Shown here one piece after another: positions 50,214-59,356 of a DNA stretch of 64,000 nt. Position 1 is the first letter of the stretch; each line of letters opens with the position of its first letter. The notes beneath the pieces are model-generated. The model ran no database searches and was not told where the DNA came from. It saw nothing but the letters and a program-made list of their open reading frames with translations. Where the stretch lies: assembly GCA_947442255.1 (NCBI GenBank), contig CANEVO010000005.1, positions 1 to 64,000 on the forward strand, in the 5' to 3' direction. Both the position numbers and the translations under genes were made by a program. The stretch is from Opitutia bacterium (lineage in GTDB: Bacteria > Verrucomicrobiota > Verrucomicrobiae > Opitutales > Opitutaceae).

Positions 50214-50465
50214 ATGAGCCACCCTGTTTCCAATCCGGTTCTGACTTTATGCCAGCTGCCCGCTGGGGCCTTGGGTCGGGTCCGCGAACTGACCGGAGAA
50301 GCGGATTTTTGCCAGCGAGTGCGCGAAATGGGCTTCGGCGAATCTGCCTTCGTCACCAAAGTGGGAGGTTCGGGACCTTTCATTTGCCAGGTCAACGGGA
50401 CCCGTATTGCCCTCAGCCACGGCGCGGCCCGGTGCATCATCGTCGAGCAACTCGGTCGGCGCTGA
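50214..50465 (+). CDS. feoA: FeoA-domain protein 1, 83 aa
   Basis: Small SH3-like ferrous iron transport protein. TLCQLPAGALGRVRELTGEA, then VREMGFGESAFVTKVGGSGP and the C-terminal HGAARCIIVEQLGRR match FeoA. It begins the feo cluster, followed 19 bases on by a second feoA. The 195-base gap after atpC has no recognisable gene or convincing Fur box by eye. Confidence 0.88.
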   Translation: MSHPVSNPVLTLCQLPAGALGRVRELTGEADFCQRVREMGFGESAFVTKVGGSGPFICQVNGTRIALSHGAARCIIVEQLGRR

Positions 50466-50484
50466 CCACCGCCAGTCCGCGCCG

Positions 50485-50721
50485 ATGAAACTTTCCGAAC
50501 TCGCCGTCGGCGCGACCGCTGCCATCCGCAGCTTCCCTCCGAGCGGGTCGGCGTTTGTCCGCCTCCGGGAAATGGGGCTGATTGCGGGAACTCCCGTGAC
50601 GCTTGTCCGGACCGCCCCGCTCGGCGACCCGCTGGAAATCAAACTCCGTGGTTACCACCTCACGCTGAGAAAATCCGAGGCAGAACACATCATCGTGGAA
50701 CTCTTGAAAGCGGAGCCCTGA
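50485..50721 (+). CDS. feoA: FeoA-domain protein 2, 78 aa
   Basis: MKLSELAVGATAAIRSFPPS, FVRLREMGLIAGTPVTLVRT and LEIKLRGYHLTLRKSEAEHI are standard FeoA features. Tandem FeoA proteins before FeoB are known in several phyla; they may regulate FeoB GTPase activity. ATG 50485 is 19 bases after the first feoA stop; feoB begins 22 bases further. Confidence 0.9.
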   Translation: MKLSELAVGATAAIRSFPPSGSAFVRLREMGLIAGTPVTLVRTAPLGDPLEIKLRGYHLTLRKSEAEHIIVELLKAEP

Positions 50722-50743
50722 AAGCCGGACCCGCCGTCCCACG

Positions 50744-52879
50744 ATGCGTGCACCCGCTCATGTCTTTCAACCTTCCGTCGTCCAATCGTCCTCCGCGGAC
50801 CGCCGGACCCCGGTTTACGCGCTCGTCGGAAATCCGAACTGCGGCAAAAGCACGCTTTTTAACGCCCTTACCGGCCTGAAGCAAAAAGTCGGGAATTATC
50901 CCGGCGTCACGGTGGAGAAGAAGGTCGGCACCGCATACTCGCAACACGGCCAGCCGATCACCGTCATCGATTTGCCCGGGGCTTATTCGCTCGCCGCACG
51001 GTCGCCCGACGAAGCGGTCACCCGGGACGTGCTGCTCGGTCGCCGCGCCGATACGGAACAACCCGATCGCATCCTGTGCATCGTGGATGCGACGAACCTC
51101 GAGCGGAATCTTTATCTCGTTCATCAAATTCTCGATCTGGGCCGACCCGTCATCCTCGTCCTTAACATGATGGACCTGGCGGCGGAGGCCGGACTCGACA
51201 TCCGCGTGGCCCGGCTCGAACACGAACTCGGCATTCCCGTCATCGCCTGCGAAGCCGTCCACGGCAAAGGCCTCATCGATCTGAAGCTCGCGATGAGCCG
51301 GACCGACCTGCCGCTTTCGCGCCATGCCTGGAACATCCCGGCGCCGATCGCGCCCGCGGTGGCCGAGCTACAAGCCTCTCTGACCGCCAGCGATGGCAAG
51401 TCGCCCCTCATCGCCCGCGCCGAGGCCCTGCTCCTGCTCACCGATCAGGACAGCGTGCGCGTCGCCGGCTCGACGCCGCTCAGCGCTCGCACCGGGGAGA
51501 TTTTGCACGGCTGGCAGAAACGCTGGGCGGGCGAGGGAACCGACTGGGCCGGTTCGCTGGTCAGCTCCCGTTACGACGCCATCGGCCGCATCGCCGCCGA
51601 GGTGGTGCTACGCACCGGCAGCACCGGCCCAACCGTTTCGGACAAAATCGACGCCGTTGCCACCCATCCGCTCTGGGGCTGGCTCATGCTCGGCTCGGTG
51701 ATGACGCTGCTGTTCGTGAGCATCTTCACGCTGGCCGAGATTCCGATGAACTGGATCGACGACCAGACCGCGGCGCTCGCCAACTGGGTCAAACACGCGA
51801 TGACCGCGGGCGACCTGCGCGATCTCGTCACCGACGGCGCGATCGGCGGCGTCGGCGGCGTGATCAAGTTTCTCCCGCAAATCCTGATTCTGTTTTTCTT
51901 CATCGGACTGCTCGAAAGCACCGGTTACATGGCCCGCGCCGCATTTATCATGGACCGGCTGATGAGCCGCGTCGGATTGAACGGAAAAAGTTTCATCCCG
52001 CTCCTCAGCTCCTACGCGTGTGCCATCCCCGGCATCATGGCTACGCGCACCATCGAGGATCCCAAGGACCGCCTCGTCACCATCCTCGTCGCCCCGTTGA
52101 TGAGCTGCTCCGCCCGCCTGCCGGTCTATTTGCTGATGATCGCCGCGCTCCTGCCGGGTGACCGGGTGTCGCTCGGCGCGAAGGTCGGTCTTATGCTGCT
52201 AATGTACTCTCTCGGCACGCTCGGCGCGTTCGGTTTCGCCTGGCTGTTCAAGTGCACGCTGCTGAAGGGCGCGCCGCCGCTGATGATCATGGAGCTTCCG
52301 CCCTACCGGCTACCGCGGGTGAAGGATGTGGCCATCCATATGTTCGAACGCGCCTGGGTCTTCGTGCGCCGCGCCGGCACCGTCATCCTCGGCATCAGCA
52401 TCGTGCTGTGGTTTCTCGCCGCCTACCCAAAGGCGCCCGCCGGCGCGACCCCGACCGCACAACTCGCGCAAAGCTTCGCCGGCCGCGCCGGCCACGCGCT
52501 CGAACCGGTGATCAAACCGCTCGGCTTCGACTGGCAGATTGGCATCGGTCTCATCACCTCGTTTGCCGCGCGCGAGGTGTTCGTCTCGACCATGGGTGTC
52601 GTCTTCAACGCCGAATCCTCCGACGAAAACATCGCCCCGCTGCGTCACGCGATGCTCGCCGCCAAATGGCCCGACGGCCGCGCGCTCTTCACGCCGCTGG
52701 TTTGTTTCACGCTGATGATCTTCTACGTCTTCGCGATGCAGTGCGTGAGCACGATCGCCGTCGTGAAACGCGAAACCAACGGCTGGAAGTGGCCGGTCTT
52801 CCAAACATTTTACATGACTGGCACCGCCTGGATTGTGTGCTTCATTGTCTTCCAAGCCGGCCGCGCGCTTGGCTTCTAA
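50744..52879 (+). CDS. feoB: Ferrous iron transporter FeoB, 711 aa
   Basis: G-protein-coupled iron permease of the inner membrane. GTPase motifs G1 GNPNCGKST, G2 NYPGVTVE, G3 DLPGAYSLAARS and G4 NMMD lie in the N-terminus. Membrane gate motifs are FIPLLSSYACAIPGIMATRT and RDTRT-like LVAPLMSCSARLPVYLLMIA; a second block reads ITSFAAREVFVSTMGVVF. The small Cys-bearing protein that follows by one base is part of the same unit. Confidence 0.96.
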   Translation: MRAPAHVFQPSVVQSSSADRRTPVYALVGNPNCGKSTLFNALTGLKQKVGNYPGVTVEKKVGTAYSQHGQPITVIDLPGAYSLAARSPDEAVTRDVLLGRRADTEQPDRILCIVDATNLERNLYLVHQILDLGRPVILVLNMMDLAAEAGLDIRVARLEHELGIPVIACEAVHGKGLIDLKLAMSRTDLPLSRHAWNIPAPIAPAVAELQASLTASDGKSPLIARAEALLLLTDQDSVRVAGSTPLSARTGEILHGWQKRWAGEGTDWAGSLVSSRYDAIGRIAAEVVLRTGSTGPTVSDKIDAVATHPLWGWLMLGSVMTLLFVSIFTLAEIPMNWIDDQTAALANWVKHAMTAGDLRDLVTDGAIGGVGGVIKFLPQILILFFFIGLLESTGYMARAAFIMDRLMSRVGLNGKSFIPLLSSYACAIPGIMATRTIEDPKDRLVTILVAPLMSCSARLPVYLLMIAALLPGDRVSLGAKVGLMLLMYSLGTLGAFGFAWLFKCTLLKGAPPLMIMELPPYRLPRVKDVAIHMFERAWVFVRRAGTVILGISIVLWFLAAYPKAPAGATPTAQLAQSFAGRAGHALEPVIKPLGFDWQIGIGLITSFAAREVFVSTMGVVFNAESSDENIAPLRHAMLAAKWPDGRALFTPLVCFTLMIFYVFAMQCVSTIAVVKRETNGWKWPVFQTFYMTGTAWIVCFIVFQAGRALGF

Positions 52880-52880
52880 G

Positions 52881-53051
52881 ATGAGTTCTCAAATCCAAAC
52901 CTACGTTGCCCTCGCCGTCGTCGCTCTCGCGGCGACTTGGCTCGTACTCCGCGCGATCGCGAAGCGCAAGCATCCCGGCTGCGGCAGCGATTGCGGCGCC
53001 GTCAGCCCGGAAATCAAGAAGCTGCAGGCGCACCTCAGGCACCAGCCGTAG
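52881..53051 (+). CDS. FeoB-associated Cys-rich membrane protein, 56 aa
   Basis: One membrane helix (YVALAVVALAATWLVLRAIA) followed by a basic stretch and a compact cysteine motif, KHPGCGSDCGA. It starts one base after the feoB stop. Short single-helix proteins of this kind (FeoB-associated) sit after feoB in many bacteria and may act like FeoC. Its last 17 bases overlap the convergent MFS gene. Confidence 0.75.
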   Translation: MSSQIQTYVALAVVALAATWLVLRAIAKRKHPGCGSDCGAVSPEIKKLQAHLRHQP

Positions 53052-54327
53052 CCGGCGTCAGGTTTTTCGTCCGCGCGATGGGCAGGACCGCCAGCGCGGC
53101 CATCACGCAAAGCGCCCCGGCCCCAATGAACGCCGGGGCATAGCTGCCCGCCTGGGTGCGAATCGCCCCCGCCGCGAACGCCGCAAACGCGGCGCCGACC
53201 TGATGCGCTGCCCCAATCCAACCGAAGACAATGCTCGCGCGTTCGCGACCAAACACCGTGCCGGTCAAGCGCACGGTGGGCGGAACCGTCGCGATCCAAT
53301 CAAGCCCGTAAAACACGGCGAACACGCCGAGCCCGGCGGCGGGGCCGAGCAAGGCCTGCGGCAGAAACATCAGGGACAATCCCCGCAACCCGTAGTACCC
53401 GAAGAGCAGGTAGCGACAATTGTAGCGGTCGCTGAGCCAGCCGGACGCCGTGGTGCCGACGAGATCGAAAAGTCCCATCAACGCCAGCAAGCTGGCGGCC
53501 CGGACTTCCGGAATGCCGCAATCGAACGAGGCCGCCACGAGATGCGTGCCGACCAAACCGTTCGTGCTCGCGCCGCAGACAAAAAACGAACCGGCTAGCA
53601 GCCAGAAATCGCGCACGCGCGCCGCTTCCACCAATACCGCAACCGCGCGGGCGGCCGGATTTCCGGGATGCGCCGGCGCTTTCGCCGCTGGCTCGACCGC
53701 GCCCGTTTCTCCGTACGGACGCTGTCCCACGTCGCGCGGATCGTCGCGCATCAGGAGCCAGATCCCGGGGACCACCGCGAGCGTCGCCGCTGCGACGATC
53801 AGCGGCGCGGCCCGCCAACCCTCCGCCGTCACCGCGCGGGCCAGTGCCGGCAGAAAAACCAATTGTCCCGTCGCCGTGCTGGCCGTGAGCACCCCCATGA
53901 CCAGCCCGCGGCGTTCCGTGAACCAGCGATTGGCCACCGCCGCCCCGAGAACCGTCGCCGCCATACCCGATCCGACTCCGACCACCACGCCCCACAGGAG
54001 CACGAATTGCCAATAGGCGGTCACAAACGTCGAGCCGCCATAGCCCGTGCTCACCAGCAGCATCGCCGCCACCATGGTGCGCCTCAGTCCGAATCGTTGG
54101 TAAAGCGCCGCGGCAAAAGGGCCGACCAAGCCGTACAAAAAGATGTTGATCGAAATGACCGATGACACCTTCGCCCGGCTCCATTGAAACTCGTTGCCAA
54201 AAGGCAGGATGATCACGCCGGGTGTGGCGCGCGCACCCGCCGCGGCGAGCAACGTGACAAATGTTACTCCCGCCACGATCCATGCGTAGTGAAACTTCGG
54301 TTGCGTGGTTGCTGCCGCCGGGCTCAT
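53035..54327 (-). CDS. MFS transporter, OFA (oxalate/formate antiporter-like) subgroup, 430 aa
   Basis: Twelve membrane helices in the MFS pattern: FHYAWIVAGVTFVTLLAAAG, then ISINIFLYGLVGPFAAALYQ with RFGLRRTMVAAML, GVVVGVGSGMAATVLGAAVA, and the later ALMGLFDLVGTTASGWLSDR. It resembles OFA/monocarboxylate carriers, but substrate cannot be set. ATG 54327 gives the start MSPAAATTQPKFHYAWI. A longer open frame upstream is rejected. The 3' end overlaps the small FeoB partner. Confidence 0.85.
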   Translation of the reverse strand: MSPAAATTQPKFHYAWIVAGVTFVTLLAAAGARATPGVIILPFGNEFQWSRAKVSSVISINIFLYGLVGPFAAALYQRFGLRRTMVAAMLLVSTGYGGSTFVTAYWQFVLLWGVVVGVGSGMAATVLGAAVANRWFTERRGLVMGVLTASTATGQLVFLPALARAVTAEGWRAAPLIVAAATLAVVPGIWLLMRDDPRDVGQRPYGETGAVEPAAKAPAHPGNPAARAVAVLVEAARVRDFWLLAGSFFVCGASTNGLVGTHLVAASFDCGIPEVRAASLLALMGLFDLVGTTASGWLSDRYNCRYLLFGYYGLRGLSLMFLPQALLGPAAGLGVFAVFYGLDWIATVPPTVRLTGTVFGRERASIVFGWIGAAHQVGAAFAAFAAGAIRTQAGSYAPAFIGAGALCVMAALAVLPIARTKNLTPATAGA

Positions 54328-54441
54328 GGGTGCGGCCGAAAGGGTGCAGGCCGGCCCAGCCGCCGCAAGCACCGGCCCGCGGCGTTCCCGCAATTGCTGG
54401 AATCCCACTTCGCGGCGAGGCCGGGGGCCCCGGCGCCGGTT

Positions 54442-55152
54442 TCAAGACCCGTTGATCGCACTACGCAGCCAGTTCCAGGCATACTGCACGCCCTCCACCC
54501 CAAAGACGGCGATCGCGCCAAAAAAACCCACGGTCACCAGCGTCGCGCCGTGCCCTGCGATGATGAACGCCCCATCGCGCTCCAGCAGCCCGCCGGCGAT
54601 CAGCAGGATGGCCCAGGCGGGAACCACGTTGCTGAAAGGAATCGGCAGCGGCAGCAACAACATCGCCGCGCAGATCACCACGGAAATTGCATGCAACTGC
54701 TCCAAACGCGGCGAAGCCGTCACCCACAGGAAACGGGGCCGCAGCAACCGTTCGAACCAGATCAGAATCTTCTGCGTGACGGCAAAAACCTTTGCGAAGA
54801 ATTTCGGCGGCAACCGGGTGTCGAGCAACCGGGCCGGCAGCCAGGGCTTCTCGCCGAGGGCCAGCCGGATGCCGATCAACCCAATCACGAGTCCGAACGG
54901 GGTCGACAACCCGGGCAACGGGATCGGGCCGCAGAACGGCAGCGCCAGCAGCATCATCAGCAGCATATAGCCCCGCCAGTGCAGCAAACCCATCACCTCG
55001 CGCAGCGTCACGGTTTCCACTTCAAACTCGCGCAGGATCATCGCGAACTCCTCCGACAATTTGCGCGGCCGTAGCGGATCGGCCGGCACGATGACGGAGT
55101 GGCCGGGCACGGGAACCCGCGACGGATTCTCAGGTTCCGCGCCGGTTGCCAT
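54442..55152 (-). CDS. ExoD-domain membrane protein, 236 aa
   Basis: ExoD-family proteins have three or four membrane helices and were first linked to exopolysaccharide synthesis. Visible are the cytosolic N-terminus with VTLREVMGLLHWRGYMLLMM, LALPFCGPIPLPGLSTPFGL, and later helices VVICAAMLLLPLPIPFSNVV and GFFGAIAVFGVEGVQ. The start (55152) overlaps the queE stop by 23 bases. It is probably read from the queC-queE transcript. Exact function is unknown. Confidence 0.78.
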   Translation of the reverse strand: MATGAEPENPSRVPVPGHSVIVPADPLRPRKLSEEFAMILREFEVETVTLREVMGLLHWRGYMLLMMLLALPFCGPIPLPGLSTPFGLVIGLIGIRLALGEKPWLPARLLDTRLPPKFFAKVFAVTQKILIWFERLLRPRFLWVTASPRLEQLHAISVVICAAMLLLPLPIPFSNVVPAWAILLIAGGLLERDGAFIIAGHGATLVTVGFFGAIAVFGVEGVQYAWNWLRSAINGS

Positions 55153-55825
55153 AAAGTTCGAGGTGCAGGCGGTGCGCGTAGCGATAGCCCCGGGCCTTGC
55201 ACAGCTCTCCCAGCCACTCCGCCCGCCCGAGGATTTTTTCCAGCGTCGTGCCCTCCGGCATCAGCAGCACCTTGTGCCGTGGAACGTCGCGCTTCAGCGC
55301 CGCGAGCATGGCCTCGAGTTCATCGACATCCTCCGGCCGTGCGACCACGAACTTGAATTGATAGGGATAGCGATCGATCCAGGCCCGCACCACGTCCGGC
55401 TGCCAGCGGGTGGCTTCGTGCTTTTTGCGCCACGCCGCGTGCTCGATTGGATCCGGCGCGGAGTTCAACAGCTTGGGCGACAGCGACGCGAGATCGCAGG
55501 CGATGTCGCCCGGCGCAATCGTTGCCGCGGTTTCGATGGTGATATGGCGGCCGCTTTTCCTCAGCTCGGCCGCGAGATCGCGCAGCTCCTGGGCGAGCAT
55601 CGGTTCACCCCCGGTCAGAACAACGTGGCGCGTCCGGGGATGCGCTTCCACCGCCGCGACGATCTGCGCCACGGTCCGGTGCTCCCCCTCGGGATTCCAC
55701 GAGGCATAGGGCGTGTCGCACCACGTGCAGCGCAAATTGCAGCCGCTCGTGCGCACAAAAACCGACGGCATGCCAGTGAGCTCACCCTCACCCTGGAGCG
55801 AATGGAATATCTCGGCGATCAGCAT
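55130..55825 (-). CDS. queE: 7-carboxy-7-deazaguanine synthase QueE
   Basis: Radical SAM enzyme of the queuosine/archaeosine precursor pathway; converts carboxytetrahydropterin to CDG. Cluster motif CNLRCTWC, preceded by MLIAEIFHSLQGEGELTG and SVFVRTSG. HVVLTGGEPMLAQELRDLA and DLASLSPKLLNSAPDPIEH follow. 231 aa. It lies downstream of queC on the same strand with a repeat between them. Confidence 0.94.
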   Translation of the reverse strand: MLIAEIFHSLQGEGELTGMPSVFVRTSGCNLRCTWCDTPYASWNPEGEHRTVAQIVAAVEAHPRTRHVVLTGGEPMLAQELRDLAAELRKSGRHITIETAATIAPGDIACDLASLSPKLLNSAPDPIEHAAWRKKHEATRWQPDVVRAWIDRYPYQFKFVVARPEDVDELEAMLAALKRDVPRHKVLLMPEGTTLEKILGRAEWLGELCKARGYRYAHRLHLELYGNRRGT

Positions 55826-55830
55826 CGAAC

Positions 55831-55902
55831 AAAGAGAACGAGAACGATTACGAGCAGGAGAACGAGCTGCGATTTCCTCGTTCTCTTAATCATTCTCTTT
55901 TT
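55831..55902. repeat. Inverted repeat of AGAACGAG units in the queC-queE spacer
   Basis: The left part, AAAGAGAACGAGAACGATTA and onward (units of about 6 and 9 bases), is matched in reverse complement by the right part CTCGTTCTCTTAATCATTCT at 55877-55896, extending into a T-run. The queC stop (TAA, 55888-55886) and its last codons K-K-E-N-D are encoded by the right arm. The gap between queE and queC is otherwise empty. Confidence 0.65.
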
Positions 55903-56581
55903 TCGGTTTGGCCGGCAGTAGCGCCAACGAGGCGTAAACCGTCGGATCCACCAGCTCCGCCGCGACAAAGGCCTCCCGCCGTTCGACGCAGGTGCCGCAT
56001 TTGCCGCAATGCATCGGCCCGCCTTTGTAGCACGACCAGGTGCGCGCGAAATCCACCCCGAGCCGGGTCCCCTCAACCGCAATTCCGGCTTTGTTCAGCG
56101 CGATGAAAGGACGGAGCAGCTGTACTTCGACATAGGTGCCAAGCCGCATCGCATCGCCCATCGCCCGCATGAAGTCCTCGCGGCAGTCCGGATAGATCGC
56201 GTGGTCGCCGCCGTGCGCTGCGATCACGAGTCCCGCCGCACCCACGCTCTCCGCGAAACCGGCGGCAATCGAAAGCATGATGGCATTCCGAAACGGCACG
56301 ACCGTCTGCTTCATGTTTTCCGCCTCGTAATGGCCCTCCGGAATCTCGCCACCGCTCTTCAGTAGGTCAGACGCAAACAGCCGGTTCACGAAATCGAGCA
56401 CGATCACCTCGTGCCGCGCGCCGATCCGCGCAGCGTGCTCCGCGGCAAACGGGATCTCCCGATGGTTGTGCTTTGCGCCGTAGTCGAAGCTCACGGCCGC
56501 GACCACCTCATGTCCGGACCGCGCCCAATGGAGCGCCGTCACGGAATCCATGCCGCCAGAGCAAAGCACTACGACTTTCAT
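55886..56581 (-). CDS. queC: 7-cyano-7-deazaguanine synthase QueC
   Basis: ATP-dependent conversion of CDG to preQ0. The PP-loop is VVLCSGGMDSVTAL, with NAIMLSIAAGFAESVGA and HAIYPDCREDFMRAM. The zinc cysteines lie in SCYKGGPMHCGKCGTCVERR. 231 aa, ATG 56581. It is followed by queE, giving a preQ0 operon; its C-terminal KKEND is repeat-derived. Confidence 0.95.
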   Translation of the reverse strand: MKVVVLCSGGMDSVTALHWARSGHEVVAAVSFDYGAKHNHREIPFAAEHAARIGARHEVIVLDFVNRLFASDLLKSGGEIPEGHYEAENMKQTVVPFRNAIMLSIAAGFAESVGAAGLVIAAHGGDHAIYPDCREDFMRAMGDAMRLGTYVEVQLLRPFIALNKAGIAVEGTRLGVDFARTWSCYKGGPMHCGKCGTCVERREAFVAAELVDPTVYASLALLPAKPKKEND

Positions 56582-56670
56582 CGCCGCACCCTGTCGCGGG
56601 ATTGTCCCGGTTGCAAAATTCTTCTCCGGCCGGCGGCTCCGCTCGAGCGCCCGCCGCCTTGCGGCCCGGC

Positions 56671-58131
56671 CTACTTCGAAAGCCGGTCGAGGATGTTCTT
56701 CGTGATTTGCTCGACGGCCTTGTCCCCGCCGCGCAAGCCATGCGCCCAATCCGTCGTGCCGGCCGTGAAAACCGTGCCGCCCTTGGTGTAGACGCCCAGG
56801 CTAGCGGCGCCCGTGCGGCCCTTTTCCCAGCGCTCATACCATTCGCTGTCGTCCGGATGCCAGCGCACCGGACAGGTGCCGAGCACCGTGAACGTCTCCG
56901 GCGTGCCGTCGCGATGCGTGGCAAACGGCAGCCCGTCCCGCCATTCGAGTTCGGCGCCGTCCGCTTCGTAACCGACGATGGTGTCCTTCGCGCCAAACAC
57001 GTCGCCGCGCTTGAGGCCGCTGCCCTCGAAAACCCAGTGTTCGGGCCGGTGCACCGTGAACTCCGCCGGTTCATTCATGAACTGGCCGTGGCTCTTGCGG
57101 TATCCGCCCCAGAGGAAGCCGACGCCGGAAAGCTGGTTCTCCGGACGCTTCAAAAGGTGGTGACTCCAGAGCGTGGACAGGGTCTTGAAATCGCCGGTCT
57201 GGTAGACGGGGTCGGAATGATAGTTCTGCTTCCAGCAAACCAGCGCCCGGCTGCTGTCTTCGCTGCGCACCTGCCAGCAAATCGAATTGCCGCTGAAAAA
57301 CGCGACGTTGCCGCCCTTGGCGATGAAAGCCTCCAAGTTGTCGCGCATCGGCGTGCTCCAGTACTCATCGTGGCCCACGCTGAGGACGAGACGGTAGTGG
57401 TTGAGCAGCTCGGGACGGACCTCGAGATCGCTGTTCACCGCGTAGTCGAGCGTATAGCCATTGCTTTCCGCCCAAGCGACGAAGGGATGTTCCCACGTGT
57501 TGAACTGCGACTGCGGCGGACGGTCGAACGACACCCGGCTGCCCTGATTTTTTCCGAGGCCGTTGAAAGCGTAGAGACTGAAGCCGCCCCAATTATTGTA
57601 GGCGTTGTAAGTATTGGCCGAGAGTTGGATCAGAATCTTGGTTTTCGAACCCGGTTCGGCGGCCCGCACCACGAACCAAGCCTCGGCCTCGGCCTTGCGC
57701 CGGCCGCGCTGCGACCATTGCCCGCCACGATCCTCGATCCGGAAGGTCGCGAGATAGTAACCGCTGCGCCAGTCCTTCGGGATCGTCACGCGAAACGCCT
57801 CCGGCCAGGCGCAGCCGCGCGACGACGCGCTTTCCGGCACCGGGTGCGTGCGGCCTGGAATGTTTTCCTTCGACCAAACCACGTCGCTGGTGGCGCCCAC
57901 GCGTTTGATTTCGACGGAGAACTTCTGCGCCCCGGTCGACACGTGAAACGTCACGTCCTCCCCGGGGGCCACGCTGAGCTGGCCGGTGTATCCTTCGATA
58001 AAGAAGGGCGGAGCTTCCGCGGCCGACCCGGCCGAATGAAAACCAGACGAAATGAGCAGGAGGGCGAGGAGGAAGCGGGGCAGTTTCACGATCGGCGAGC
58101 CTGCGCCGCATGCGTTTTGCCGCAACCGCAA
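56671..58131 (-). CDS. Exported N,N-dimethylformamidase beta subunit-like protein, 486 aa
   Basis: After a signal peptide (PRFLLALLLISSGFHSAGSA) there is an Ig-like N-terminal domain (GYTGQLSVAPGEDVTFHVST) and the large domain with NTYNAYNNWGGFSLYAFNGL, VLSVGHDEYWSTPMRDNLEA and NVAFFSGNSICWQVR. This layout matches the large-subunit domain of dimethylformamidase and its many uncharacterised exported relatives. Enzyme activity cannot be assumed. Start ATG 58131 or GTG 58089 (MKLPRF-like). Divergent from the peroxidase gene. Confidence 0.75.
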   Translation of the reverse strand: MRLRQNACGAGSPIVKLPRFLLALLLISSGFHSAGSAAEAPPFFIEGYTGQLSVAPGEDVTFHVSTGAQKFSVEIKRVGATSDVVWSKENIPGRTHPVPESASSRGCAWPEAFRVTIPKDWRSGYYLATFRIEDRGGQWSQRGRRKAEAEAWFVVRAAEPGSKTKILIQLSANTYNAYNNWGGFSLYAFNGLGKNQGSRVSFDRPPQSQFNTWEHPFVAWAESNGYTLDYAVNSDLEVRPELLNHYRLVLSVGHDEYWSTPMRDNLEAFIAKGGNVAFFSGNSICWQVRSEDSSRALVCWKQNYHSDPVYQTGDFKTLSTLWSHHLLKRPENQLSGVGFLWGGYRKSHGQFMNEPAEFTVHRPEHWVFEGSGLKRGDVFGAKDTIVGYEADGAELEWRDGLPFATHRDGTPETFTVLGTCPVRWHPDDSEWYERWEKGRTGAASLGVYTKGGTVFTAGTTDWAHGLRGGDKAVEQITKNILDRLSK

Positions 58132-58174
58132 ATGTCTGGAACTCGAATCTCCACCCCGCTACATCAGCCCCGAT

Positions 58175-59338
58175 ATGCGCGCGAAGCGAATGGGCCTGGC
58201 GGTGGTGTTCCCGGCGTTCGCCGTGCTGCTGGCCGCGAGGGTGGAAAAGCCCGCGCCCACCAACGTCCTTCCGCCCGGGATGGAACTCGCCGCGCTCCCG
58301 CTGGCCGCCCCCGATCCCGTGGACAATCCGATCACACCCGCCAAGATCGCACTCGGCCGCCTGCTGTTCTTCGATCCGGTTCTTTCGGCCACCAAAGACG
58401 TGGCGTGCGCCACCTGCCACCATCCCGCCTTCGGGTGGGCGGACGGACGCTCCACCCCGATCGGTGTCGACGGCGCGGGCCCCGGTCCGGCGCGGGTGTT
58501 TCGCACGACGAGCAACCGGCCGCTGCTCACCCGCAACACGCCTTCGATCGTCAACGCCGCGTTCAACGGCCTGCTCAGCGGCACGGCCCTGGATCCCGCC
58601 AAGTCGCCGATGTTTTGGGACGCACGGGTCGCCGGGCTGGAAACCCAGGCGTTCGTGCCGCTGCGATCGCACGAAGAAATGCGCGGCGATGTTTGTGCGG
58701 AGGCGGACGCCGTCGCCCGGGCCGTCGGGGCCGTCGGCTCGATCGCCGAATACCGCGAGCGATTCGCGGTGGCATTCGGCCGGCCGGCGGCCGGCGCCGT
58801 GACCGCCGAAACGCTCGCCAAGGCCATCGCGGCGTTCGAACGGTCGCTGGTCGCGCCGCACACACCCTTCGACCGGTTTCAACGCGGCGAGACCGCCGCC
58901 CTGGACGTGGAGGCGCAGCGGGGCCTGAAGGTCTTTCGGGATGCCGGGTGCATCCTTTGCCACGGCGGACCGATGTTTTCGGATTTCAAACTGCATTTCA
59001 TCGGCGTGACCGATGCGACGGCGGGTGGGGGAGGCGCCGTCCGCACGCCCACGTTGCGCAATCTTCCCCGAACGGCTCCCTACATGCATGACGGCAGCTT
59101 CCGTTCCCTTGGGGATGTCTTTACTTTCTACGAGCAGCTGGGCGACCGCGCCAGCGAAACCCTGGATGGCGGGGACAAAAGCGCCCCCATCCCGCTCGAC
59201 CCGTTGCTGCAGCAGATCGACCTCGCGCCGGAGAACTTTCCCGCGCTCGAAGCCTTTCTTCGCGCACTGAACGATGACGGTTACGACCGGACCGTTCCCA
59301 CCCAGGTGCCCAGCGGTCTGCCGGTGGCCGGGAATTAG
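58175..59338 (+). CDS. Di-heme cytochrome c peroxidase/MauG-family protein, 387 aa
   Basis: Exported (LAVVFPAFAVLLAARVEK, signal helix) with two CxxCH heme sites: CATCH (about 78-82) and CILCH (about 259-263). LLFFDPVLSATKDVACATCH and PTLRNLPRTAPYMHDGSFRS are characteristic of the CcpA/MauG family. The protein may reduce H2O2 in the periplasm or modify a partner. It faces the M20 peptidase gene at its 3' end, with an 18-base gap. A partner protein is not identified. Confidence 0.88.
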   Translation: MRAKRMGLAVVFPAFAVLLAARVEKPAPTNVLPPGMELAALPLAAPDPVDNPITPAKIALGRLLFFDPVLSATKDVACATCHHPAFGWADGRSTPIGVDGAGPGPARVFRTTSNRPLLTRNTPSIVNAAFNGLLSGTALDPAKSPMFWDARVAGLETQAFVPLRSHEEMRGDVCAEADAVARAVGAVGSIAEYRERFAVAFGRPAAGAVTAETLAKAIAAFERSLVAPHTPFDRFQRGETAALDVEAQRGLKVFRDAGCILCHGGPMFSDFKLHFIGVTDATAGGGGAVRTPTLRNLPRTAPYMHDGSFRSLGDVFTFYEQLGDRASETLDGGDKSAPIPLDPLLQQIDLAPENFPALEAFLRALNDDGYDRTVPTQVPSGLPVAGN

Positions 59339-59356
59339 AATTCCCCCCCCGCCGGT

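Noticed and set aside
56582..56670. preQ1 riboswitch before queC
   Set aside because: The 89-base leader does not show the short stem plus A-rich tail expected for this class.
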